From contig NZ_CP035280.1 of the NCBI RefSeq assembly GCF_004103695.1, positions 62,001-126,000 of the forward strand: a DNA stretch of 64,000 nucleotides. The letters are read 5' to 3'. The translations under genes and the position numbers were made by a program. This document shows positions 1 to 14,079 of this stretch, one piece after another (the first letter of the stretch is position 1; each line of letters starts with the position of its first letter). The stretch is from Clostridium sp. JN-9. Lineage in GTDB: Bacteria > Bacillota > Clostridia > Clostridiales > Clostridiaceae. The notes beneath the pieces were generated by a model. That model ran no database searches. It worked only from the letters and a program-made list of their open reading frames with translations, and had not been told where the DNA came from.

Positions 1-1978
<1,978 letters not shown>

Positions 1979-2031
1979 AAATAATTATACTGTGCAATTT
2001 TGAAAGAACAAGATTTGTTCTTTCATATAGA

Positions 2032-2147
2032 TCTGGTAATGATGGCGTAAAGGCAACACCCGTTCCCATTCCGAACACGAAGGTTAAGCTTTATTGCGCC
2101 GATGGTACTGCAGGGGAGGCTCTGTGGGAGAGTAGGTAGTTGCCAGG
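2032..2147 (+). rRNA. rrf: 5S ribosomal RNA (operon 1)
   Basis: A 116-nt 5S gene, from TCTGGTAATGATGGCG to GTTGCCAGG, whose ends pair as helix I. It is the same as the operon 2 copy and differs from the operon 3 copy at several positions. The window also encodes RNase M5 (58953-59504), the enzyme that matures 5S rRNA in Firmicutes. Confidence 0.97.
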
Positions 2148-2155
2148 TAATACTT

Positions 2156-2231
2156 GGTTCACTAGCTCAGTTGGTAGAGCACATGACTTTTAATCATGGT
2201 GTCCGGGGTTCGATTCCCCGGTGAGCCACCA
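2156..2231 (+). tRNA. tRNA-Lys (anticodon TTT)
   Basis: A 76-nt cloverleaf with acceptor arms GGTTCAC/GTGAGCC, anticodon loop CTTTTAA (anticodon TTT), a TTCGATT T-loop and encoded CCA. It lies 8 nt after the 5S gene in rRNA operon 1 and is co-transcribed with it. Confidence 0.97.
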
Positions 2232-2264
2232 AAAGACATTCAATTTTGAATGTCTTTTTTTATT
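2232..2264 (+). terminator. Terminator of rRNA operon 1
   Basis: The inverted repeat AAAGACATTCA / TGAATGTCTTT is followed by a T-rich run directly after the tRNA-Lys CCA end. Confidence 0.9.
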
Positions 2265-2382
2265 TTTTGCTTGAAGGATTTCTTTTATCATATATAGAAT
2301 TATGTATATAAATGATATGGTAAACTATATAATCATATAAACAAGTTTATGTAATAAAATAATATACCAGAGGTGTTTTTAT

Positions 2383-3423
2383 ATGAACGAGGAATTAGTT
2401 TTAAAAGAATTGTGTACTACAGACAGTCCAAGCGGAAGAGAGGATTTAATTTATAATAAGATAAAGGAACTATTTAATGGATTAGGTGAAATATCAATAA
2501 ATAATATGAATAATATTTATATCCATAAGAAAGGAAAGGATAAATTTAAAGTTATGCTTATGGCCCATTCAGATGAAGTATTCTTAATGGTAACAGATAT
2601 TTTAGGCAATGGTTTTTTAAAGTTTAATGCTATAGGCATAGATCCTAAAACACTGGTATCTCAGGAAGTAATAGTTCATGGACGGAAGGAGATACCTGGA
2701 GTTATAGGTATAAAGCCACCTCATCTTATGAAGGATGAAGAAAAAAAGCAAGGTATTAAAGCAGAACAATTACTTATCGACACAGGATTAGATGATGAAA
2801 ATCTAAAAAAGCAGGTAAAGATAGGGGATTATGTTACTTTAAGCAGACAATTTTATGAATTACTCAATAATAATGTGACCTGTAAGGCAATAGATGACAG
2901 AGCCGGCATTGCAGCTATGTGGTCATGTGCAAATGAGTTAAAGCAGGCACAGCATGATGCAGATGTTTATTTTGTATGCTCATGTCAGGAAGAAGTAGGA
3001 CATAGAGGAGCTAAAATGGCTGCATATGATATAAACCCTGATATAGGTATAGCAATTGATGTAACTTTTGACGGCGGAGAATTTGGTGATAAAGACAGAG
3101 AAAATAAATTAGGAGGCGGGCCTTCTATTTGTGTAGGTCCTAATGTTCATTGCAAATTAAGAGAAAAAATTATTGAAATAGCTGATAAGCATAATATACC
3201 ATATCAGATTGAAGTGGAGCCGGGGAATACAGGTACAGATGCATGGGATATTCAGATTGCCAGGGAAGGAATAGCTACATTATTAATTTCTATTCCAATA
3301 AAGTATATGCATACAACTGTAGAAGTTGTAAATGTAGATGACATAAGAAATACAGGACTGCTTATTGCAGAGCTTATTAAGGAATTATCACAGGATGAAT
3401 TGGAGGGATTATTTTGCTTTTAG
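2383..3423 (+). CDS. M42 family metallo-aminopeptidase (paralogue 1)
   Basis: A 346-residue cytosolic M42 (TET/FrvX/glutamyl aminopeptidase type) zinc or cobalt aminopeptidase, expected to trim peptides. The family's metal and catalytic positions are all present: His62/Asp64 (AHSDEV), Asp171-Asp172 (AIDDRAG), general base Glu203 with Glu204 (QEEVGHRGA), Asp226 (AIDVTFD) and His310 (YMHTTVE). The ATG follows an AGAGGTG ribosome site. It is first in a tight array of three M42 genes; the next start overlaps its stop by 10 nt, suggesting translational coupling. Family members assemble as 12-subunit tetrahedra, so mixed complexes with the neighbours are possible (inference). Substrate preference cannot be read from the sequence. 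Confidence 0.93.
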   Translation: MNEELVLKELCTTDSPSGREDLIYNKIKELFNGLGEISINNMNNIYIHKKGKDKFKVMLMAHSDEVFLMVTDILGNGFLKFNAIGIDPKTLVSQEVIVHGRKEIPGVIGIKPPHLMKDEEKKQGIKAEQLLIDTGLDDENLKKQVKIGDYVTLSRQFYELLNNNVTCKAIDDRAGIAAMWSCANELKQAQHDADVYFVCSCQEEVGHRGAKMAAYDINPDIGIAIDVTFDGGEFGDKDRENKLGGGPSICVGPNVHCKLREKIIEIADKHNIPYQIEVEPGNTGTDAWDIQIAREGIATLLISIPIKYMHTTVEVVNVDDIRNTGLLIAELIKELSQDELEGLFCF

Positions 3424-4412
3424 AAACATTAAGTAATAGTTCAGGCCCATCTGGTTATGAAGGGGAAGTAAGAAAAATAATAAAAAGTGAGATAACAAAC
3501 TTTGTTGATGATATAGTAATTGATAAAATGGGAAATATTATAGCACACAAAAAAGGTAAAGGAAAAAAGGTAGTTATAGATGCTCATATTGATGAAGTCG
3601 GATTTATAATAATTGGATATAATGATGATGGAACCTTAAAATTTAGTGCATTAGGCGGTATAAACAGCAAGGTAATTCCATGTAAGGTTGTTCTCATTGG
3701 AAAAAATAAAATTCCTGGTGTAATTGGACTAAAACCTATACATCTTCAAAGTCCAGAGGAAAGAAAAAATAATATAGGTTATGAGAACTGCTGCATTGAT
3801 ATCGGTGCCAAAGATAAGGCAGAGGCTAAAAAATATATTAAACTAGGTGACTATTGTGTCTTTGATACCAAATTTAATGAATTTGGAACTGGCTTAATGA
3901 AAGGAAAAGCATTTGATGACAGAATGGGCTGCGCTGTATTAATAGATGTATTGAAAGAAAGTTATGAGTGTGATTTGTATGGCGTTTTTAATGTTCAGGA
4001 GGAAGTAGGAGAAAGAGGAGCATATGCATCAGCATATAACATACAGCCTGATATAGGTATAGCTATTGAAGGTACAATTTGTGCAGATATGCCTAATATA
4101 CCTGATCATTTAAAAGCAACTGAAATTGGAAAAGGTCCTGCTATTTCCATAATGGATAAAACCAGCCTTTTTAATAAGGAAATTATTAATGAAATAATTG
4201 AAGTAGGACATAAGAAGAACATTCCATATCAGTTTAGAAGAGCTGTAGCTGGAGGAAACGATGCTGGAGCAATTCATATGTCAGGACAAGGTGCTAAAGT
4301 TGCTACGATTTCTGTACCATGCAGATACATTCATTCTTCTGTTTCAGTATGCAGCATGGATGATTATACTAATACGGTAAAGCTGTTAAAGGAATATTTA
4401 TACACTATATAA
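3414..4412 (+). CDS. M42 family metallo-aminopeptidase (paralogue 2)
   Basis: A 332-residue M42 aminopeptidase starting at TTG, 7-8 nt after GGAGG and overlapping the end of paralogue 1. Catalytic set: His58/Asp60 (DAHIDEVG), Asp168-Asp169 (AFDDRMG), Glu196-Glu197 (QEEVGERGA), Glu219 in the place of the Asp ligand (AIEGTICAD; Glu is tolerated there in the family), and His307 (YIHSSV). All required positions are filled, so activity is expected. It is the closest of the three to the degenerate third gene: the C-terminal VPCRY block is shared. Confidence 0.93.
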   Translation: MLLETLSNSSGPSGYEGEVRKIIKSEITNFVDDIVIDKMGNIIAHKKGKGKKVVIDAHIDEVGFIIIGYNDDGTLKFSALGGINSKVIPCKVVLIGKNKIPGVIGLKPIHLQSPEERKNNIGYENCCIDIGAKDKAEAKKYIKLGDYCVFDTKFNEFGTGLMKGKAFDDRMGCAVLIDVLKESYECDLYGVFNVQEEVGERGAYASAYNIQPDIGIAIEGTICADMPNIPDHLKATEIGKGPAISIMDKTSLFNKEIINEIIEVGHKKNIPYQFRRAVAGGNDAGAIHMSGQGAKVATISVPCRYIHSSVSVCSMDDYTNTVKLLKEYLYTI

Positions 4413-4433
4413 ATTTTAAAGGAGATTTTTGTT

Positions 4434-5366
4434 ATGGATAAATTATTTAATGAATTATTAGATACACTTTCACTAAGTGGAAGTGAGGAATACATAATAA
4501 AATTAATAAAAAAGAACCTGCCTGAAAATGTGGTAAATATCAATGAAGATAAAATGGGTAATCTTATAGTTAAAGTTGGCCAGGGAGACAAAAAAATAAT
4601 GATTTGCACTCACACAGATGAAAAGGGGTTAATAGCATCATACATTGAAAAGGATGGAAAAGTCAGAGTAGAAAAAATAGGGGACTTTAATAATGAATCA
4701 GTGCAAAATAGCATAGTTTCATTTAATAATGGCATAAAGGGTAAACTTATAAGCAGCAATAATGAATTACTAATTGACTTAGGAATGAATTCCAGAGATG
4801 AAGTTTTAAAAAGTGGCATAAGAGAGGGGTATGTAGCAGGTATAACAGGCAGTATTGTAGATCTTAAAACAAAAATATTAGGCAGTAATATTAGTGATAA
4901 AGCGGGCATTTATATTTTACTTAAAACAATAGAACAGGTCAAAGAATTACATAGAGAAATAAATTTTGTGTTTTCTACCCAGGGACAGTTGGGAGGAAGA
5001 GGTGCAAGAGCAGCAGCATACAGTATAGATCCGGATTACTGCATAGTTGTTAATGCAATAAATTCTAATGATAAGGGTATTTCTATAGATAAAGGTCCAG
5101 TATTAAAAATAATGGATAAAACACTAATTGGGAATAATAAAATTATCAGTTTAATTGAATCAGCAGCAGAAAAAAATAATATTAATATACAGAGAACGTC
5201 AAATAGGGATTCCTCATTAGGTTCTTTTGTACACAAGGAGAGATCAGGAATACCTACAGCTGAAATTGATGTCCCATGCAGATATAAGGGATCCAGCATT
5301 GAATTGGTTAGCATTGAGGATATAAATAATACTGAAAAACTCATCAAGGATATAATTGAAGCCTAA
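4434..5366 (+). CDS. M42 family paralogue 3, predicted catalytically inactive
   Basis: A 310-residue M42-fold protein with a clear ribosome site (AAAGGAG) 21 nt after paralogue 2. Alignment by eye with paralogues 1 and 2 shows that His60/Asp62 (CTHTDEKG) remain. The DD pair is Ser154-Asp155, the EE pair holding the general base is Gly184-Gln185 (QGQLGGRGA), the next acidic ligand is Asn207, and the C-terminal His ligand is Gly286 (CRYKGSS against CRYIHSS). The frame is open, the fold-defining glycines and the VPCRY block are kept, and codon use resembles the neighbours, so this does not look like a decaying gene. It may be a structural or regulatory subunit (inference). Confidence 0.88.
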   Translation: MDKLFNELLDTLSLSGSEEYIIKLIKKNLPENVVNINEDKMGNLIVKVGQGDKKIMICTHTDEKGLIASYIEKDGKVRVEKIGDFNNESVQNSIVSFNNGIKGKLISSNNELLIDLGMNSRDEVLKSGIREGYVAGITGSIVDLKTKILGSNISDKAGIYILLKTIEQVKELHREINFVFSTQGQLGGRGARAAAYSIDPDYCIVVNAINSNDKGISIDKGPVLKIMDKTLIGNNKIISLIESAAEKNNINIQRTSNRDSSLGSFVHKERSGIPTAEIDVPCRYKGSSIELVSIEDINNTEKLIKDIIEA

Positions 5367-5383
5367 ATACGGAAGGAATATCA

Positions 5384-5821
5384 ATGAAGAAAATAATTAA
5401 ATGGATACTTTTTGCAGCATGGATGATAGTAATTTTCAACTTCTCAAGTATGCCTGCAGAAGCATCTAATGAAAATAGCAGATATGTAATATACATTTTC
5501 AATCTTTTAGGATTAAATTTAAATAGTATATTAGGAAACATGGCCAATTTTGCAGTAAGAAAAGCAGCTCATTTTACCGAATATTTTATTTTATATTTAT
5601 TTGCATATAATGCTCTTACTGATTGTTATGACAAGAGAAAATGTTTGTGGATTTCTTTAATTATTGTATTTTTATATGCTTCCACAGACGAAATCCATCA
5701 GATATTTGTTCCAGGCAGATCGGGTAGATTTAGAGATGTTCTGATAGATACCAGCGGAGGAACACTGGGAATGATAATTAAGGGATTTAATTGTCACATT
5801 AAAAAAACATCCGTAAAATAA
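5384..5821 (+). CDS. VanZ family membrane protein
   Basis: A 145-residue integral membrane protein with an N-terminal hydrophobic segment (about 4-20), further segments around 65-80 and 85-105, and the VanZ signatures HFTEYFILY and STDEIHQIFVPGRSGRFRD. The family is linked to teicoplanin resistance in enterococci, but most clostridial members have no known role. It starts 17 nt after the third M42 gene and is probably the last gene of that operon. Confidence 0.85.
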   Translation: MKKIIKWILFAAWMIVIFNFSSMPAEASNENSRYVIYIFNLLGLNLNSILGNMANFAVRKAAHFTEYFILYLFAYNALTDCYDKRKCLWISLIIVFLYASTDEIHQIFVPGRSGRFRDVLIDTSGGTLGMIIKGFNCHIKKTSVK

Positions 5822-5891
5822 ACTTTTGTAGAAATAGATTAAGATTAAGTGACAGATACAGGACTTTTATATGTACACTTCCAGGTACCAG

Positions 5892-5940
5892 AGTTATTGC
5901 ATCAGTAGTTTTTAACTGTTAATGCAATAACTTTATTTTT
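5892..5940 (+). terminator. Terminator after the M42-vanZ operon; resembles an IS1595 end hairpin
   Basis: The arms AGTTATTGCAT and ATGCAATAACT are followed by TTTATTTTT. The inner part (GCATCAGTAGTT / AACTGTTAATGC) closely matches the hairpin next to the IS1595 terminal repeat near 61745 and 49540. This suggests that it derives from a lost copy of that element. Confidence 0.8.
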
Positions 5941-5984
5941 TATCCAGCCAATTAAAATAATATGCATTAGGATTAATAACAAAA

Positions 5985-6581
5985 TTATAAACTATGAAGA
6001 ACATCTTTTAGTTTTAACCAGTCTGCTGTATACATTGATTTAAATTCATCATTTCTATTATAGGTTAAAGCCGATGGATGATACATGGGAAATATATTTC
6101 TTTTATTATCATTGTCCTGAATCAATGTTCCATGACATTGTCCTATGGAATTAAATTTTGTAAGTCTTTTAAGAGGGATATTACCAAGCGTAATTATTAT
6201 TTTAGGATTAACTAATAATATTTCTTTATCCAAAATATCCCTAAACATTTCAATCTCTTTTGTCTTAGGAGCTCGATTACTTATGGTTGTTCTCCCGGTT
6301 TTTGAAGTGCTGATTTTAATTGGTCTTAAGAAACATGCATTGCTGATTCTGATTTGGCTTCTTGTTAAGCCTACTAAATTTAAATAATACTCCAGGTTTT
6401 TACCAGCGACTCCTACAAAGGGCTTATTTTCCTCTACTTCAGTTTTTCCAGGTGCTTCTCCGATAAACATTATTTCACATGGCACAGGGCCATTTCCTGT
6501 AATCCATCCACCAGTGGGCTCTTCTTTGTAACTTTCAGCAATTGATTTGATTTCCATATTAAGATCCTCTATTGCAAACAT
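5985..6581 (-). CDS. Uracil-DNA glycosylase superfamily protein without Fe-S cysteines
   Basis: A 198-residue member of the UDG superfamily (family 4-like), expected in base excision repair. Motif A is GEAPGKTEVEENKPFVG and motif B is MYHPSAL. Unlike the second UDG in the window (51884-52447) it has no N-terminal CxxC pair, and of the later cysteines only the one in SNACFLRP remains, so the [4Fe-4S] cluster of classical family 4 enzymes is absent. The ATG is preceded by GGGAGAT. It is a single gene pointing away from the rRNA operon. Whether it excises uracil or another lesion is open. Confidence 0.8.
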   Translation of the reverse strand: MFAIEDLNMEIKSIAESYKEEPTGGWITGNGPVPCEIMFIGEAPGKTEVEENKPFVGVAGKNLEYYLNLVGLTRSQIRISNACFLRPIKISTSKTGRTTISNRAPKTKEIEMFRDILDKEILLVNPKIIITLGNIPLKRLTKFNSIGQCHGTLIQDNDNKRNIFPMYHPSALTYNRNDEFKSMYTADWLKLKDVLHSL

Positions 6582-6923
6582 AATTATCTCCCTTTTTATT
6601 ATATTAAGTACAAATCATATTTTAACATATTATGATGATTTTCATGCAAAATTACAAAGATATTTTGGATAAAGTCTAATAAACTCATTCTGGTGTATCA
6701 ACACCCCAAATAATTAAATAAAGAAAGATATTAGGAGTATTATTAATATAATCTTAAAAGGTGATGTAATAATACTGTTGGTGTTTTATTTTTTATGATA
6801 AAATAACACATGTCGCTGAAAAACGCGGCAGCATCTTAAAATAGAATTTAAATTCTACTTTAAGATAAAATGTTTTTATGTATACTGTCATAATTAAACT
6901 TAAAAAAATAAGTAAAAAAATTG
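6582..6923. other. Intergenic region before rRNA operon 2, with a 34-bp inverted repeat
   Basis: No gene is seen here. The main structure is an inverted repeat at 6833-6866 (arms ATCTTAAAATAGAATTT and AAATTCTACTTTAAGAT, one mismatch), about 60 bp upstream of the rRNA promoter. A smaller hairpin of GGTGT type lies near 6693-6706. The long repeat could be an upstream terminator or a protein-binding site. Confidence 0.6.
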
Positions 6924-6952
6924 TTGACAATATCGAATAAACATGATAAGAT
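6924..6952 (+). promoter_or_regulatory. rRNA operon 2 promoter
   Basis: TTGACA at 6924-6929 and TAAGAT at 6947-6952 with 17-bp spacing. The same pair occurs upstream of operon 3. A boxA-like leader motif (TGATCTTTGAAAA) follows at about 6978-6990. Confidence 0.88.
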
Positions 6953-7078
6953 ATAAAAGCTGTCGGATGACAGACATGATCTTTGAAAATTAAACAGAGA
7001 AGATAACAGGTAAAAACTTGTTAAATAAACCAGCAATTCTTTTATAGAGTATAAAGTAATGAGCAATCAAACTTTTAA

Positions 7079-11811
<4,733 letters not shown>

Positions 11812-11864
11812 AAATAATTATACTGTGCAATTTTGAAAGAACAAGATTTGTTCTTTCATATAGA

Positions 11865-11980
11865 TCTGGTAATGATGGCGTAAAGGCAACACCCGTTCCC
11901 ATTCCGAACACGAAGGTTAAGCTTTATTGCGCCGATGGTACTGCAGGGGAGGCTCTGTGGGAGAGTAGGTAGTTGCCAGG
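11865..11980 (+). rRNA. rrf: 5S ribosomal RNA (operon 2)
   Basis: A 116-nt gene with the same sequence as the operon 1 copy, 53 nt after the 23S gene. Confidence 0.97.
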
Positions 11981-11988
11981 TAATACTT

Positions 11989-12064
<76 letters not shown>

Positions 12065-12104
12065 ATAGCACTTTAGATTTTATCTAAGGTGTTATTTTAT
12101 TTTT
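12065..12104 (+). terminator. Terminator of rRNA operon 2
   Basis: The hairpin AATAGCACTTTAGAT / ATCTAAGGTGTTATT (starting at the last base of tRNA-Phe) is followed by TTATTTTTT. Confidence 0.85.
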
Positions 12105-12114
12105 TGATTATGTT

Positions 12115-12156
12115 ATAAAAAAAGATCATATAACTAAAATTACATGATCTTTTTGC
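12115..12156 (-). terminator. Terminator of bcp
   Basis: On the minus strand the arms AAAAAGATCAT and ATGATCTTTTT are followed by a T-run. The structure sits right after the bcp stop codon and could work in both directions. Confidence 0.75.
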
Positions 12157-12164
12157 TAAATTCA

Positions 12165-12647
12165 TTATTTTGTAAGAAAGGATAAAATGTTATCCACATG
12201 TTTATCAACTTTTACTTTTCTATATATATTTTCTATTATGCCATCCTCATTAATAATGAAAGTACTTCTCTCAATTCCAATGGATTTCTTACCATACATA
12301 TTCTTCTCTTTTAAAACACCATATAGATTACATACCACTTCTTCAGAGTCTGATAGCAAAATATAAGGTATGTTCAGCTTTTTTATAAATTTATCATGGG
12401 AAGATAAGGAATCTCTGCTAATGCCCAATATTATTGTATTTAAATTAGAAAAGTTTTCATAATTATCTATAAAGCACAAGGCTTCTTTAGTGCATCCTGA
12501 TGTATTATCCTTTGGGTAAAAATACAGCACTACCTTTTCACCTAAGAAATCCACCAGGGAATGATCTTTACCATCAGAACCCTTCAAATTAAAATTAGGA
12601 GCTTTATCGCCAATTTTCAATTCACTTATAGTTTTAACATTTTCCAC
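12165..12647 (-). CDS. bcp: Thioredoxin-dependent thiol peroxidase (Bcp/PrxQ peroxiredoxin)
   Basis: A 160-residue AhpC/TSA-fold peroxiredoxin that reduces hydrogen peroxide and organic peroxides in the cytoplasm. The peroxidatic Cys52 is in the motif YPKDNTSGCTKEA, and Cys58 is a likely resolving residue. Full family length. The start is GTG with GAGGTG about 6 nt upstream; the overlapping ATG is out of frame. It is transcribed alone, opposite to the rRNA operons around it. The role fits oxygen defence in an anaerobe. Confidence 0.93.
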   Translation of the reverse strand: MENVKTISELKIGDKAPNFNLKGSDGKDHSLVDFLGEKVVLYFYPKDNTSGCTKEALCFIDNYENFSNLNTIILGISRDSLSSHDKFIKKLNIPYILLSDSEEVVCNLYGVLKEKNMYGKKSIGIERSTFIINEDGIIENIYRKVKVDKHVDNILSFLTK

Positions 12648-12883
12648 ATTAACACCTCAAATTTCATATAGTATTTAATTCTTATAAGTATATAATATAG
12701 TCATTATTAAATAATATCAAGTATTGCTAAAAATATAAATTGTTGCATTAGTAGATATCCATATGTAATAATAGATATGTTAATAATATTTTAGGATAAG
12801 GAGAGATAAAATAGTTTATAAATTTATATACAAGTATATTCTGGCATGATATAATATAATCACCAAAAAGGGAGTGATTATAT

Positions 12884-13504
12884 TTGAGTAAGAACTATAA
12901 GCCTAAAGAATTTGCTGAATTATTAAATGTATCAGTTTTAACACTACAACGATGGGATAACGCAGGAAAATTAAAAGCATTTAGAACACCAACAAATAGG
13001 CGGTTTTATACTTATGAACAGTATAAAGAGTTTATGGGTATAACATCTTCTGGAAAAAAAGTAGTTATATATACAAGAGTTTCAACTTCTAATCAAAAAG
13101 ATGATTTAAAGAATCAAGTTACATTTCTTAAACAATATGCTAATGCAAAAGGAATTATTGTAGATGAAGTGATTGAAGATTATGGGAGTGGATTGAATTA
13201 TAATCGTAAAAAATGGAATAAACTTATTGATGAGTGTATGACATCTGAAATAAGCACTATAATGATAACCAATAAAGATAGGTTTGTACGATTTGGATTT
13301 GAGTGGTTTGAAGGATTTTTAGGAAAATTCAATGTAAAAATAATAGTAGTAAACAATGAAAGCCTTTCGCCAAACGAAGAATTAGTTCAAGATATAATCT
13401 CAATACTTCATGTTTTTAGCTGCAGGATTTATGGTTTAAGAAAGTATAAAAAAAAGATAGAGGAAGATGAAGAAGTTGAAAAAAGCATACAAAACAGAGA
13501 TTAA
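12884..13504 (+). CDS. tnpA: IS607-family serine recombinase TnpA
   Basis: A 206-residue transposase with an N-terminal MerR-like helix-turn-helix (residues about 1-50, YKPKEFAELLNVSVLTLQRW) and a resolvase-type catalytic domain (KKVVIYTRVSTSNQKDDL, nucleophile Ser in YTRVS). This domain order is typical of IS607. It starts at TTG 12884 after GGGAGTG. Length is normal and no break is seen. The tnpB start at 13467 lies inside its end, the usual IS607 overlap. Confidence 0.9.
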   Translation: MSKNYKPKEFAELLNVSVLTLQRWDNAGKLKAFRTPTNRRFYTYEQYKEFMGITSSGKKVVIYTRVSTSNQKDDLKNQVTFLKQYANAKGIIVDEVIEDYGSGLNYNRKKWNKLIDECMTSEISTIMITNKDRFVRFGFEWFEGFLGKFNVKIIVVNNESLSPNEELVQDIISILHVFSCRIYGLRKYKKKIEEDEEVEKSIQNRD

Positions 13505-14061
13505 ACCAACAGAAGAACAAATAACTAAAATTCATCGAACAATTGGTGTAAGCAGGTTCATATATAACTTTTATGTTTCACATAATAAGAAAGTTTATGA
13601 AAAAGAAAAATCAAGATGTTAAAGCCTATTTTCCTAAAAACAATAAAACTGATTGGACTATTGAAAGGCATAGAATTAAAATACCAACTTTAGGTTGGGT
13701 TAGACTTAAGGAATACGGTTATATACCAGCTAATGGCAGAGTAACAAGTGGAACAGTAAGTCAGAAAGCTGATAGATATTATGTTTCCGTATTAGTTGAT
13801 GAAGATATCCAAGTAAACAATAAACCCCATTCAGAAGGAATAGGTATAGACCTTGGACTAATGGATTTTGCAATTTGCAGTAATGGAATAACTAAAAAAA
13901 ATATAAACAAAACTTCAAGAGTTAAAAAATTACAAAAGAAACTAAAACGTGAGCAAAGAAAGCTTTCAAGGAAATATGAAAGTTTAAAATTAAGAAATAA
14001 AAAAGAGAAAGGGGAAGCTGCTCGTCAAAATATCCAAAAACAAATAGGCAGAGTACAATGA
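13467..14061 (+). pseudogene. tnpB: IS607-family tnpB, internally deleted and truncated
   Basis: TnpB is the RNA-guided nuclease ancestral to Cas12. Here the first frame starts at 13467 (MKKLKKAYKTEIKPTEEQ) and stops at about 13620 after KEKSRC. The sequence then continues in another frame from about 13597 (KKKNQDVKAYFPKNNKTDW) through the start of the RuvC domain (GIGIDLGLMDFA, first catalytic Asp) and the Lys/Arg helix, and ends at 14061. The RuvC-II Glu, RuvC-III Asp and zinc ribbon are missing. An internal deletion of a few dozen codons shifted the frame. Not functional. Confidence 0.88.
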
Positions 14062-14079
14062 AACAGGAATTTTCTCAGT

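Larger units (their letters stand above)
12884..14061 (+). mobile_element. IS607-family element, decayed at its right end
   Basis: Serine-recombinase gene tnpA (12884-13504) overlaps a broken tnpB (13467-14061). The left end lies somewhere in the AT-rich 12780-12880 and cannot be fixed, because IS607 has no terminal repeats or target duplications. The right end, where the guide-RNA end of tnpB would be, has been deleted up to the next gene. Confidence 0.82.
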
